A DNA stretch of 64,000 nt from Escallonia rubra (lineage: Eukaryota > Streptophyta > Magnoliopsida > Escalloniales > Escalloniaceae): positions 1 through 64,000 of the forward strand of contig JAVXUO010000788.1 in assembly GCA_033065855.1 (NCBI GenBank), given 5' to 3'. The position numbers were made by a program, and so were the translations under genes. Shown here in pieces: positions 1-10,888 of this stretch; positions within the stretch are counted from its first letter, which is position 1, and every line of letters begins with the position of its first letter. Under the pieces are notes generated by a model. The model did no database searches. It saw nothing but the letters and a program-made list of their open reading frames with translations, and was not told the DNA's origin.

Positions 1-146
1 AAAAGTTTCAAGAAAACGCATTAGATGTGATCACCCTATTTTTTAGGGATAATACATCAGAAGATCTCAAAATGACACTCAAAATGAGGCGGCGAGAGTA
101 CATCAGAAGATCTCAAGCGCTCCTAGTCGTCGCTACTTGTTTTGTT

Positions 147-170
147 CGTGTGTGTGTGTGTATGTGTGTG
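147..170. repeat. GT-rich microsatellite
   Basis: Nearly pure (GT)n run with one TA interruption. It lies just upstream of a strongly G-rich tract. Confidence 0.9.
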
Positions 171-179
171 AAAGAAAGA

Positions 180-247
180 GGGGAGGGGAGGGGAGGTGGG
201 GCGGCTATGGGGGTTTGGTTGGTGGGAGGGATGGTGGGTGGGTGGGT
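180..247 (+). other. G-quadruplex-prone tract
   Basis: Four GGGG runs at 180-183, 185-188, 190-193 and 198-201 are separated by 1, 1 and 4 bases. A second group of at least four GGG runs lies at about 222-247. Both fit the usual G4 motif of short loops between G runs on the plus strand. No gene is recognised next to it, so a regulatory role is only a possibility. Confidence 0.7.
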
Positions 248-342
248 GCACACAACACACTGCAAAGCTCGTGTTGGAGCTGCATGGGAATATGAAGGGT
301 GTGGTCCAAAGTCCAAACTGCATATGAAACTACGATTACAAC

Positions 343-361
343 TAGTAGTAGTAGTAGTAGT
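343..361. repeat. (AGT)n microsatellite
   Basis: About six copies of the AGT trinucleotide. Confidence 0.9.
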
Positions 362-1060
362 TTAATTGTTTTGAGATTCGAGCTGATGAATTGAAGAATG
401 GAGGGCCCCCCAGTTTTATCTCCCTTTTTCTCTCTCTGCAAACGCAATGCAATGCCGTGCCTCGGCATATCAAAAGCATCATCCACAACATCCGCCATTG
501 CTTCTGCTGCATCTCCCTCCACCATATGCGCTGAGGATCGATATGTGTCTCTCTCTTTTGACAGTTTTTATTCCTTCTCAATAACTCCCTCCCTCCTCTC
601 TCATATATTCCTTTCAAACACAATTCCTTCTTAAAAGATATTCCCAGTTCATCCATACCTTAGCTAGCATTTGATCATCTAACAAAAATCTAAAGGACTG
701 CATACAAACAATCAAGTACTGTCCATGCTTAACTACCCGATATAGAGCAGCACTATATGCATCAATGATCCATGAACCACAGAGCTGATGCAAAAAACAA
801 TCAAGTACTGTCCATGCTTTAATCGTTTTCGTCATTGTTTGTCTCTCTATGCTCATTTTAAACTTGGATGGTTTTAGGCAAAGATGTGGGCTGATTGATT
901 CTGAATATTACAGCGTAAGCTTCCTGAAAATGTTCACTAGAGGAGCCAATCTTCCATCTAGCATAGAGTGTTAATGGGCTGTTTCAGAATATTACAGCAC
1001 TCTCCATCTAGCCTTCCAAAGAGTGCTGTGTATAGACCTCCACTCTCCAGGGTTGCAATT
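362..1060. other. Intergenic, no gene seen
   Basis: No convincing coding sequence. Short direct repeats are present: a 22-base segment beginning CAATCAAGTACTG occurs near 709 and 797, and GAATATTACAGC occurs near 902 and 986. An 18-base repeat (TACATCAGAAGATCTCAA) near 52 and 103 precedes this stretch. Confidence 0.6.
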
Positions 1061-1857
1061 TAACTAGTATATTAGTGATGAGTACTCTAATTTAGGGCAA
1101 TTGACAAATTAACAAAAAATTGAACCTAAATTGACATACAAATCTAAATAAACCAGGCATAATTTAGGGCATGTAACCTAAATTGAAGACAAAATAACAA
1201 AACATTCAGATGATTTAGGGCCATTGACATACAAACCTCGAGGTGGGTACGACGGCGGCGGCGTTGGTGGTGCGGCGACACTGGTGGGTTTCGTTGCGTG
1301 GTGACAGTGGAGGGCTTTGTGGCACGACCGGAGTGTAAGGCTTGGTGGCGCAGCGTCGGGTGGGGGACGGGAGTGTCGCCGGAGCTGGGTCGCCGTAGAG
1401 AAGGGTCGTCGGAGGTGAGAACGGCGGTGGGTGGGTGAGAGCAGGTATTCAGAGAGAGAACGGGGAGAGAGAAAGAAACCAGATGTGTAGTTAAATGGAG
1501 GATCTTTAGCGACGGAATAACACCGTCGCTAAAACTCTGTCGGTGAATGTATTATTATAAAGACTTTTAACGACAGACTTTTTAGCGACGGTTTTATTCC
1601 GTCGTTTAAATAATTTTAAAAAAAAACTCAAAATTACTAATTTTATAAAAATATTTAGCGACGGTATGTCCGTCGCTAAAAGTCCGTCGTTAAAACTCCG
1701 TTGCAAAATACTATTACCGACGTAAGACACCGTCGGTAATAGTATTTTGCAACGGATTTTTAACGACGGGATATTCCGTCGCTTAAAGATAGTTTTAGCG
1801 ACGGAATACCTTCCGTCGCTAAAACTCCGTCGCCAAATACATATTTTCTTGTGGTGC
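1061..1857 (-). mobile_element. One end of a CACTA element
   Basis: The plus strand ends in TTTTCTTGTGGTG at 1857, a one-base variant of the CACTA terminus CACTACAAGAAAA read on the other strand. Inside it, from about 1505 to 1835, are many inverted and direct copies of TTTAGCGACGG/CCGTCGCTAAA, the subterminal motif also found in the complete CACTA at 33733-37015. Read on the minus strand, the repeats are followed by a CT-rich tract and then a GC-rich, leader-like stretch (about 1480 to 1237). That stretch ends in a plausible splice donor, GAG|GTTTGT, at 1237/1236. The complete CACTA has the same order of parts. The opposite terminus is not visible in the window, so the element is truncated or starts to the left of base 1. 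Confidence 0.7.
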
Positions 1858-2134
1858 AAGTTATATAGTGACTCCTGTAATTGGACAAAGCTTGTCCTTC
1901 TCAATACGTAATTCAACAAAGCTTATACCCCCGGGTATAGTGCCTATTTTTTCTCTCACTCAGTTTCGTTTCTCCCTCCATATGAAATAAGGAATATTCA
2001 TCAAAATAATATGGTATACTTCTTGTTTCCTGCTATATAGCTAATTGAATTTGACCAATTTCATAGAGATTGCTTCAAGTATGAACCAAATTGACTGCTT
2101 TCAGCCGCTTGGAGGGAGTGCAACTAGGTTTCTT
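1858..2134. other. Short unannotated stretch
   Basis: No gene is recognised. The right part (about 2040-2134) may be further decayed LRR kinase sequence, but the reading frame is lost. Confidence 0.4.
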
Positions 2135-2779
2135 CAGTTGTTGGATGACAATGACAGCACCTGAAGTTTTGAACAGTTGCCAAGATTCGATGGAATATGG
2201 CCCGTTAACTCATTGCCAAATAGGCTAAGCCATTATAGATTAAGGAGATTGCCAACCTCCTTTGGAATCGTTCCTTGTAGAGAATTGTACCTTAAACTCA
2301 CTCTCTTAAGCTTTGAGATATTCCATAATAATGGTGGAATGGTGCCTGTAAAGCTATTATTTGCAAGGAGTAGTTTTTCAAGGTTAGGCAACTCATCCAG
2401 CCACGTTGGAAGCCCTCCGCTGAAGTCGTTGAAATTTAAGTTGATTTCTTTGATTCAGCGCAAATGAGTCATCTCCTTTGGGATAAAGCCAGAGAAGCTA
2501 TTGTTGCTGAAATCAAGAGTAACGAGGAAGGAGAGATTTCCCATGCTTGGGGGAATGGTGCCTAGTAGCCCCATGTTTGATAGGTTCAACGCGGCAACTC
2601 TTTTTTGGCGATTGCAAATGACTCCAGTCCAGTTACAAATATGTGTGGTAGAGGAGGACCAGCCGGTGGTGATAGAGGCTTTCAAGGAAAGAAGTGCATG
2701 TTCATCAGTGGTGATGTTGGTTACCGCACTTACCGCCGAGCAACTCATGATTAAAGCCAAATATACTACTGCTGCCATA
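2135..2779 (-). pseudogene. LRR receptor kinase N-terminus, broken
   Basis: The minus-strand reading starts at the ATG at 2779 with a hydrophobic signal peptide (MAAVVYLALIMSCSAVSAVT). The LRRNT_2 cap follows (DEHALLSLKASI, then CNWTGVIC), then LRRs (LNLSNMGLLGTIPPSMGNLSFL, TLDFSNNSFSGFIPKEM). This is the start typical of subfamily XII LRR receptor kinases, plasma-membrane immune receptors. The frame is interrupted by an in-frame TGA near 2463 and a second stop (TAA) near 2272. LRR homology then continues (NSFTGTIPPLLWNISKL, GNELTGHIPSNLGNCSKL) and fades near 2135. No kinase domain follows. A retroelement LTR sits 12 bp upstream of the ATG and separates the gene from its former promoter, so the piece is clearly a pseudogene. 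Confidence 0.88.
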
Positions 2780-2791
2780 GCAAATGGGAAG

Positions 2792-3251
2792 TGATATGGG
2801 TAAAAAAATACCCACCAATAGGAAGGTAACACTTGTTACTGCCAGGTGGCACCAAAACTGCTCTTTGATTATTGGAGAAGTGGGAGTGGCACTTGCCGAC
2901 CTTTCCACTTCTCCATTATCTTAATAAAGAGCAATAAACTGCCCATGAAGTCTTGGTAACCTCCCACTAATTAGAGTAACTCCCCATTAAACTGACGTAA
3001 CCGACCCTTTAATACATTCCTATAAAATAGAAGTGGAAAGGAGGAATATGGTAAGTTCTGACTATCTAAGTTATTTTTAGATACTCTCTCAAAATTGCTT
3101 ACTGACTTAAGTATCGGAGACTCTCCGCCGGAGCGCCCTCCGGGACCCGGCGCGTCACCGTTTGCTCGTGTTATGCTTTGCAGGTCTACTCGCGTGCTCG
3201 TATGGTCCCAACCGATGCTCATTCGATTCTGGTCAATTTTTTGCCACAACA
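2792..3251 (+). repeat. 5' LTR of element A
   Basis: 460 bp, TG...CA ends. A TATA-like CCTATAAAATAG lies near 3021-3032. Its 3' part contains a block near 3105-3130 (CTGACTTAAGTATCGGAG, then CTCTCCGCCGG) that is also in the LTRs of element B. Confidence 0.92.
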
Positions 3252-3254
3252 TTT

Positions 3255-3272
3255 TGGCGCCATCCGTGGGAC
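3255..3272 (+). other. Primer-binding site, element A
   Basis: TGGCGCCATCCGTGGGAC starts three bases after the 5' LTR. It is identical to the site in element B. The TGGCGCC start resembles primer sites matching tRNA-Asp, but the rest departs from that, so the primer tRNA is uncertain. Confidence 0.7.
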
Positions 3273-3339
3273 CGACTAGCCAAGCAGACCTAGCAAACAT
3301 GTCAATGACGGAATGCAAAGGAGTACAGAACAGCTGAAA

Positions 3340-5340
3340 TATCATCCGTAGCACCGGGCGGCAATCATGGCTGTCAGCATACCACTGGTGGTCATTAACG
3401 GCATTAACACCCAATGACGTTCCTACCAAGCCACAACCACCGCCACAAAGCAGCCTCCACTGCCATCATCCAGTGCCTGTGCACTATCATCCACCGGCAA
3501 CAACATCAACAATGCCGAAAAAATCCACAAGATGCCTTCTTCTTCGACCACCAACCCACCGCTCTTGCGACCAGCAGCGTCACACCCCAACAATCACATC
3601 GCCCAATTGTCGTTCAAACCCCTAATGTCTCACCATCATAATATGCGACATCGCGCCAGTGATGCTGCAAAGAAGAAGCATTGCAACCGGATAAATCTGC
3701 CCCCGTCAATCACAAAGCAGACAAATCTGCCACCACCACGATTGGCCGATGTCACCCGTTGTACAACCGGATAAATCACAACCAGCCACAGCCGGCCGCC
3801 AAACGTGACAATAACCACGACCACGCCGCTGTTGCATCAGATTCGCGACGATGTCGCAGACCCCACCGTTTGATAACCCGGAGAAGATCCACCACCGCCG
3901 TAGGTTCACCTCACTCCGACAGGGACAACTCCGTCGATCACGCATCATCATGATGATGGGGAAGTTGTCGGCGTCAATCCGGCTAATTACCCGCCAATTC
4001 CATTTATGTCTAACTCTATGCCACAACCGGGGCATCAACCAATTGCACAAACTGCGGCCATTTACGATGGCGCACCGTTGCAACACAACAAAAAAAAAAA
4101 AAGAGAGACGAGTCCAGCAGCAGTACCGCCGCCGACCAGCACACAATGTCGAAATTGCAATGTCGTTGCCAAACAACAGGCTGCCATAACCGCAATCAAG
4201 AGCAGCGTCGTCGCAGCCTCTAATCGACCCGCCACCATGAGTCCTCAATCTAATTGAAGCTCTAAAGCCGGTAATGGACCAAATAGCTAGTGTTGCGGCA
4301 TCTGAACAGCCACAGGTCTACTCACCATGACGGTTCCATTCGGCCACCCCACCAAGGCCTTCGCCACTGATCGGCATCCCCTCGACGATTGTTTTACTCG
4401 CCAGCAGCGCCTTCACGGTCAAATGGCCAGCTGCCTTTGTCGCCTAATCACCGCTGCCGCAGTTGAACTTCTATCAACCGTCACTATCACGCCAACGCCC
4501 CACCAATCACAACTCAACCACTGTGACCACACAGCTACCATATTAGCCATTGAACACCCACGGCCGCCGTGGACTCGATTGAAGCGGCCACTCACAGCGA
4601 CCAATAGAACACTGGTCTCGGCAACCATCCCCGGCCGCATAAAAGCGGCGAGCTGCAGCCACTTATCACAGCAGCTCCTTGCCGTAGCACCCGGTAGCAG
4701 CTCCACCGCCATTATGTGTCACCATTGGTGGCCATTGTCGCGTCAAATTACTGCGTATTACCAAAATGACATGGTCGCACCGAACGCTCCACCGCCGTGG
4801 ATCTGCATCGAACGGCACCAACAAGCGGCGGGCCTTCAACAGCCATCGCGTCCATGCCCTCGCCGTCACAACTCCTAGCTCCACTGCCAACAGCAGCGAC
4901 CATAGCCAGACACCCCGCTTCCGCCACTATTCCGTCCGAACCGCCACCATGGCGACCATTAACGTAGAACCTTCGTCTGCAATCGAACTACCCAAGACGA
5001 AGTGGCCGGATCTCCCTCTTTTCAAGCCAAACCATTATGTTCAGCTCCGGCACAACCGCCAGCTCCACCGCACAACTGCCAGCCAATGCCCCGCCGATCA
5101 TGGACCAGTCGCTACAAATTACGATCACGGCAAAAGCGTGCCATTGCCACCGAGCGACAGGCCACCGTCGCTTCGGCTCACTTTCCGCCGTCGCCAGACA
5201 CACGCCTCTGCCATCGGTGTTCCGCCCAAGCCTGGACCATGGCGACCCATAAAAAAAAGGGCCTTTTCGTCAATTGATAAACCCAGGATGAAACGGCCAG
5301 ATCTGCCTCTGACGGTGCGGTGATGGCTCTAATGGCGGCA
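3340..5340 (+). other. GC-rich interior domain of element A, no known protein
   Basis: About 2 kb rich in CCACC, GCCGCC and CACCAC. Several overlapping open frames (for example 4327-4878 and 4766-5323) exist in different phases and on both strands. That is expected from such composition and none resembles a known retroelement protein. It could be a decayed antisense-ORF or gag region or captured sequence; I see no evidence that decides. It contrasts sharply with the AT-rich DNA around it. Confidence 0.5.
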
Positions 5341-7080
5341 GTGCTCCGGCGACTCAATGGCTGCCCCCTTTTGTGAAAGAGAAACTGACTTTTATCAGGT
5401 GCACTCTTTCCATCTTAAGAAATTATGTTTTAACCCCATACTTTCGCGTATTTCTGTTCTTGCCCACAATCAAGATTTATTTAAATCTTATAATGTGAAT
5501 TATCTATCATGCACATGAATGGCCATATTCATCGCTAAAACATGTATACACGTAGACTTGTCTGTACATGACATAATACGCAACAACTATGATTCTAAGT
5601 GCCGACACGCTTAACATATGCCTGCATATTGCTTAAATACTTTAGCGGAGACCTATTCCTATTTTGGCCTAGCGTCAGCCAATTGCTTCAATTGGCGAAG
5701 CGCCTTCAGACCATCTGAGTGCTCATAATTTCTATTATGCCCCACTTGTGTCATGCAATACGACACATCTTACTTTTCTAAGCGACAGGGTAATAATGGT
5801 GTCACCGCGTATGATTACTACCAGTTTAGTGCTAAAATGTAGTTGTTTTTACCAGCTCATGCGCTTGCTTGATATATTTTTTCATGCCATAATTTTCTGT
5901 TGCAAGGGTCTATATTGCACCCCACTTCATACTTGAAGAAAATTCATAGCCCCTAGCTTTAGTTATACTAAAGAGATTCAAAGGCAGCGTCCTGCCTACT
6001 AAGCGTCACATGTTGACCGAGGTAATGGACATGCACAAGCTATCATTATTGCGATAACCATGAGAGTGTCACAACCTGCGATTATAGCTTCATCGGTACG
6101 TTCGGCAAATTTGAGATCTCGTGCCCGTATTCTTGCCACAATGTTGCACATCGTTGCACGGCGTATCGGCAAAATGCCGCAACGTCTTTGTTAGTCATCT
6201 AGTGGCATCTTGCTTTGACGGACTCCACGTCTATTACTTAGACAATCCATGGTCCCCTAACTTTATCTGCTCATCTAGCCGAGCAAACAGACCGGATTAC
6301 CTAACTTTATCTACTTGTCTCACCGAGCCGACAAACAACGGTTCTGTTTACAAGCCCTATATAGTGACTAGGAAACCATTTTTGCATCTATGTCTTCTTA
6401 GTCAGGGGGGCTACATGTATATGAGACTATGACCACTCTCGCACAGAGCCTACACTCCCCCTCACAGAAATACTCTCGCCATTTCCATCACAAGAAAGAC
6501 CAAGACCATTGATCTTTATAATGGCCACATCACATTCTTTTTAAAAAAAAATGACGAAGAGTATCGTCATTCAAAGGATAAATGACCTAAGAAGATATAT
6601 TACGAAGCTCACTCTTAAGTGCTTCAACCATGCTCTAGCCACTCTCATAACCGACACCTTGAGAAGCTCAGCATCACAGTGTCAGTCATCATCCGATATC
6701 CCTTCACTAAGGACATTTATGATGGTCTAGCCAAGCACCAGTGCTCATCTCTATAAAGAGTTGCCTAAACTTTGGCCCAGCTGAGCATTCCTTTCTTGAG
6801 GAGTCATGTAAGCCTCACAGAGTAGAGATCCTTTGAATTCCTAGCTCACTGCTCACCGGACCGAGCTGAAGAACTCTAATGGACTCCTAACCAGCCAGTC
6901 CGAGCTGGCAAGCTCTTTTAGGCCTCTCAAAGTCTCTCTTGCTCAAAATGAAATAAAGTTCTCCGTATAAAGATATTATTGTAATCCAATAGCCAAGATC
7001 TCACGACCTTTGGGGCAACTAACACATGGTCCCATTCGATCAGCATAACAGGGGGGCAAGTTACCCTTTGTACCCGTTGA
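5341..7080 (+). other. Interior of element A, no gene seen
   Basis: No coding sequence is recognised. From about 6270 onward, scattered degenerate copies of the satellite core appear (for example CATCTAGCCGAGCAAACAGACC) that lead into the tandem array. Confidence 0.5.
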
Positions 7081-8700
7081 TGGAAACAACAAAATTGATT
7101 AGACATGCTACTCCACTTGAATCCTCTATAAAGCCTCTGCTCCCCAGACCGAGGAGACGAGCTTCTTTAAAGTAAGCCTCTACTCGCCTAGCCGAGTAGA
7201 TGAGCTCTTTTTGAGGTCTAGCCTCTACTCGCAAGCCGAGCAGACGGCGCGTTAGACCCATCAATGCCTCTATTCGCCTAGGCAGCGCATTAGACCTATG
7301 CCTCTGCTCTAGCCGAGTAGACGAGCTCCGATGGTCTCAGCCTCTGCCGAGCAGAAGAGCGCATTAGACCTGTGGCTCTGCTCTAGCCGAGTAGACGAGC
7401 TCTCATGGTCTCAGCCTCTACCGAGCAGAAGAGTGCATTAGACCTGTGCCTCTGCTCTAGCCGAGTAGACGAGCTCCGATGGTCTCAGCCTCTGCCGAGC
7501 AGACGAGCGTATTAGACCTGTGCCTCTGCTCTAGCTGAGTAGACGAGCTCCGATGGTCTCAGCCTCTGCCGAGCAGACGATCGCATTAGACATGTGCCTC
7601 TGCTCTAGCCGAGTAGACGAGCTCCGATGGTCTCAGCCTCTGCCGAGCAGACGAGTGCATTAGACATGTGCCTCTGCTCTAACCGAGTAGACGAGCTCTG
7701 ATGGTCTCAGCCTCTGCCGAGCAGACGAGCGCATTAGACCTGTGCCTCTGCTCCAGCCGAGTAGACGAGCTCTGATGGGACGAGCACATTAGACCTATGC
7801 CTCTGCTTGAGCGGAGTAGACGAGCTCTGATGGTCTTAGCCTCTGCTGATCAGACGAGCACATTAGACCTATGCCTTTGCTCTAGCTGAGTAGACGAGTT
7901 CCAATGGTCTTAGCCTCTGCCGAGCAGACGAGGGCATTAGACCCATGCCTCTGCTCTAGCCGAGTTGACTAGCTTCGTTGGTCTAAAGCCTCTGCCTCTA
8001 CTTGCCCAGCCGGGTAGACGAGCTCCTTTCGAGGTCTAAGGTTCTGCTCGCAAAACCAAGCAGACGAACACATTAGACCTCTCTGCATCTACTCGCCCAG
8101 CCGAGTAAACGAGTTCTCTTCGAGGTCTAAGCTTCTGCTTGCAATGCCGAGCAGATGAGCACATTAGACCTCTGCCTCCACTCGCCCAGCCGAATAGATC
8201 AGTACCTTTAGAAATATTGCTCGCCAGGCCGAACAGACGAGCACCTTTAGAGACTAAACCTCTGATCCCCGGGCTGAGCAGACAAGCACATTAGTCTCTT
8301 AGTCTCTCTGCTCGCCAAGCCGAATAGATGAGCGCCTTTAGAGTCAATCCTCCGCTCGCTAACCTGAGAAGACGAGCGCATTAGACTCAAAGTCTCTCTG
8401 CTTACCCAGCCAAACAAACGAGCTATTTTAAGTCTCTTAAGCCTCTGCTCACTAAGCCGAGCCGACAAGCACATTAGTCTCACTCTCTGCTCGCCCAGTA
8501 GAGTAGATGAGTGCATCCATGCTCTTTACTCAGCCAGCAGTAGGCGAGCACGTTTAAGGCCTCTACCCAGCCAGCTGAATAGACAAGCACGTTTAAGGCC
8601 TCTACTCGACTAGCCGAGTAGACGAGCACATAAAGGTCTCTACTCGGCCAATTGAGTAGATGAGCCTTTCTAAGCTTGTATTCGGCAAGCCGAGTAAACA
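7081..8700 (+). repeat. Tandem array, 74 bp unit, element A
   Basis: Most regular between about 7290 and 7960, where a 74 bp unit repeats. Each unit holds two half-copies of GCCGAGTAGACGAG / GCCGAGCAGACGAG, followed by GAGCTCCGATGGTCTCAG and GCATTAGACCTGTG. Further right the units become longer and more divergent (CTCGCCCAGCCGAGTAGACGAGC). The array lies just before the 3' LTR, where Tat-lineage elements commonly carry satellite-like repeats, and shares its core with the arrays in element B. Confidence 0.9.
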
Positions 8701-8876
8701 ACCCTGCCTTAGCCAAACCAGAAGTTTCTGCAATCTACCAATGGGTGAAAGATGTCACCTTTGGTTTAAATTCCTAACACAGAGCATCCCTTTAAAAAGG
8801 GCCCAAAATTCAATGCTACGACAATCATCCTGATTCCGCATTCTTACTCCCAAAAGAATACGAAATAAGGGGCAAA

Positions 8877-9337
8877 TGATATGGGTAAAAAATACCCACC
8901 AATAGGAAGGTAACACTTGTTACTGCCAGGTGGCACCAAAACTGCTCTTTGATTATTGGAGAAGTGGGAGTGGCACTTGCCGACCTTTCCACTTCTCCAT
9001 TATCTTAATAAAGAGCAATAAACTGCCCATGAAGTCTTGGTAACCTCCCACTAATTAGAGTAACTCCCCATTAAACTGACGTAACCGACCCTTTAATACA
9101 TTCCTATAAAATAGAAGTGGAAAGGAGGAATATGGTAAGTTCTGACTATCTAAGTTATTTTCAGATACTCTCTCAAAATTGCTTACTGACTTAAGCATCG
9201 GAGACTCTCCGCCGAAGCCCCCTCTGGGGGTCCCAGCGCATCACCGTTTGCTCGTGTTATGCTTTGCAGGTCTGCTCGCATGCTCGTATGGTCCCAACCG
9301 ATGCTCATTCGGTCCTGGTCAATTTTTGGCCACAACA
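8877..9337 (+). repeat. 3' LTR of element A
   Basis: 461 bp direct copy of 2792-3251, followed immediately by the target duplication GGAAG (9338-9342). Confidence 0.92.
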
Positions 9338-9342
9338 GGAAG

Positions 9343-9669
9343 CAACGGAATCTGATCACCCTAAGCATTTGAAGTTCAGTTTTCTCCAACATGAGATGTG
9401 TTTAACAGGGTCTTGTTTATATCCTTTCCTCACAAAATGCCCAAGAATATGACTCACGGTAGACTTGCATTTCTGAGGCTCAAACTTTGGTGACGGGATT
9501 GACTACCCCATAGACTAGTGAAAGTCTGATACCTCTGGCCACCTACGTGGAAATTTGCAATCTAGATGCGAGTAAATTAGCAGTTAGTACTGTTCTTTTG
9601 CCCAAGTCCTTAATTATTTGTTGGATTAAGCTTCAAACTCTTGGGTTGAGAAATCTCATCATGTCACCA
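9343..9669 (-). other. Displaced upstream region of the LRR kinase
   Basis: This was contiguous with the kinase start at 2779 before element A inserted, so it should include the old 5' UTR or promoter. About 100 bp of it (9447-9545) resembles 13567-13664, showing that the upstream region was duplicated along with kinase fragments. Confidence 0.6.
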
Positions 9670-9679
9670 TGGCAACATG

Positions 9680-9931
9680 GGGTTAATTTTATGCTACACC
9701 CCATACTTAGGGGTTAGTTGCACCTAGCACCTCATGGTTCTAATTTTGGCACCCAACACCAAAATTTTAAAAATCTTTGTTTTCAACACCAGATAACGGT
9801 CAAGAGGGAGTTTGACAACACGTTTGTTAGTTTTTTTAGGGGAAAATGGTCTTATTGCCCCTTAAAGCATACATGTCATCCAGTCAGCTATACATGACCC
9901 AATTAGGCTCTCCACGTCATTTCTCTCTAAC
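9680..9931 (+). repeat. Left TIR of Pack-MULE
   Basis: Aligns by eye over its whole length with the reverse complement of 10889-11141 with only scattered differences. Homology stops after CTCTCTAACA. Confidence 0.92.
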
Positions 9932-9977
9932 ATTAGACGAAGAAATGAAGCAGAAGACACCCAGAGTGCAAGACCGT

Positions 9978-10510
9978 CGACACACAGTTCATCGCCCACG
10001 ACAAGAAGGTCTATGACATCGCCTAGGGTGGCGTCGGCGTCTTCGCTTCCGTCTTCGCCGACAGCTTCGTCAGGGTCTTTGACCTGCGCGACAAGGAGCA
10101 CGCAACCATCATATACGAGAGCGCCGAACCCGACACTCCGCTCGTCCGACTCGACTGGAAAGAGCAGGACCCCAGATACATGGCCACCATCATCATGGAC
10201 AGTGCCAAGGTTGTCATCCTCGACATCCGCTTCCCCACACTCCCTGTTGTTGAACTCCAGCGGCACCAGGCCAGCGTCAATGCCATCGCCTGGGCACCCC
10301 ACAGCTCTTGCCACATCTGCACTGCCGGCGATGACTCCCAGGCTCTCATTTAGGACCTCTCCTCCCATGGGTCAGCCCATCGAGGGTGGCCTTGATCCCA
10401 TTCTTGCCTACACTACTGGTGCGGAAATCGAGCAATTCCAGTGGTCCTCGTCCTCGCCTGACTGGGGTCCCATTGCCTTTTCTTCCACGCTCCAGATCCT
10501 CAGGGTATGA
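9978..10510 (+). pseudogene. LWD1/AN11-like WD40 gene fragment
   Basis: The frame starting at 9978 reads [12 protein letters not shown], then [59 protein letters not shown] and [20 protein letters not shown]. After a frame change it reads [15 protein letters not shown] and [16 protein letters not shown]. This is the C-terminal half of the plant LWD1/AN11 (TTG1-related) WD40 proteins, beta-propeller scaffolds in clock and MYB-bHLH control. Two tryptophan codons are now TAG (10024-10026, 10351-10353). One extra C near 10366 shifts the frame. The N-terminal half is absent. The final AGG|GTATGA may mark a splice donor rather than a true stop. The fragment is GC-rich, unlike its surroundings, and is non-functional as protein. 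Confidence 0.9.
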
Positions 10511-10888
10511 GCATCACTGGGACTATCATTTTCTAATTTAGCCTTTTGGGGATCTTGACAATTGGGGCTAGGGTTAAATGTCCTTTTATTCAGACCCGTC
10601 TGCTTGGATTAATAGTTTAATTTGCATCAATTAACGGTAAAAAATTGCTGGGTGTTTCTTAGTTATGCGATGCTGTTGATTTTGCGGGATTGGTGGCTGT
10701 TCCGGCGGCACATCGGCAAATCTGGTGGTTGTAAAATCTAGCAGCGGCGTCGACAGCATAGTGGCATGGCAGCACGACACCGTCCTTGGTGGTCGATTGG
10801 CTGTTGGTAACCCCATCGCCGGTGGCTGTTGGTGCCTCTCACTGGCGGTTGTTTGTTCATTGCCCCATTTTTTCTCTTCTTGTTCTGC
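10511..10888. other. Pack-MULE interior, second captured stretch?
   Basis: 10511-10620 could be intron or 3' UTR carried along with the WD40 fragment. 10680-10880 is GC-rich (GGTGGCTGTTCCGGCGGC and similar) with no recognisable protein. It may be another captured piece. Confidence 0.4.

Larger units (their letters stand above)
2792..9337 (+). mobile_element. Non-autonomous LTR retrotransposon (element A)
   Basis: The element has two direct LTRs (2792-3251 and 8877-9337), both beginning TGATATGGGTAAAA and ending CCACAACA. It is flanked by the 5 bp target duplication GGAAG (2787-2791 and 9338-9342). A primer-binding site follows the first LTR and a purine tract (AAATAAGGGGCAAA) precedes the second, which gives plus orientation. 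The 5.6 kb interior shows no recognisable gag, protease, reverse transcriptase or integrase. It holds a GC-rich, CCACC-rich domain, a plain stretch and a tandem array. LTR ends, primer site and array core match element B at 14382-24737, so A probably depended on that family for its enzymes. By eye the LTRs differ at roughly 3% of positions, mostly in their 3' part. It inserted 12 bp before the ATG of an LRR kinase gene, in the opposite orientation. Confidence 0.92.

Noticed and set aside
1506-1919. 137-codon minus-strand ORF over the TTTAGCGACGG repeats
   Set aside because: The region is a CACTA subterminal repeat array; the ORF translates the repeats.
1924-1939. TATACCCCCGGGTATA as an operator-like palindrome
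   Set aside because: The arms are not perfectly symmetrical (five C against three G) and there is no adjacent gene; probably chance.
3414-5323. Several 75-185 codon ORFs on both strands in the GC-rich part of element A
   Set aside because: Overlapping, mutually inconsistent frames rich in His/Pro/Thr/Arg, explained by base composition; no known motif.
7081-8700. Regular repeats considered as a CRISPR array
   Set aside because: Units are contiguous 74 bp tandem copies without unique spacers, inside a plant retroelement; this is a satellite array.
10013-10510. 165-codon plus-strand ORF and 168-codon minus-strand ORF over the WD40 fragment
   Set aside because: They are out-of-frame shadows. 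The true homology is in another plus-strand frame that is interrupted by two TAG codons and a frameshift.
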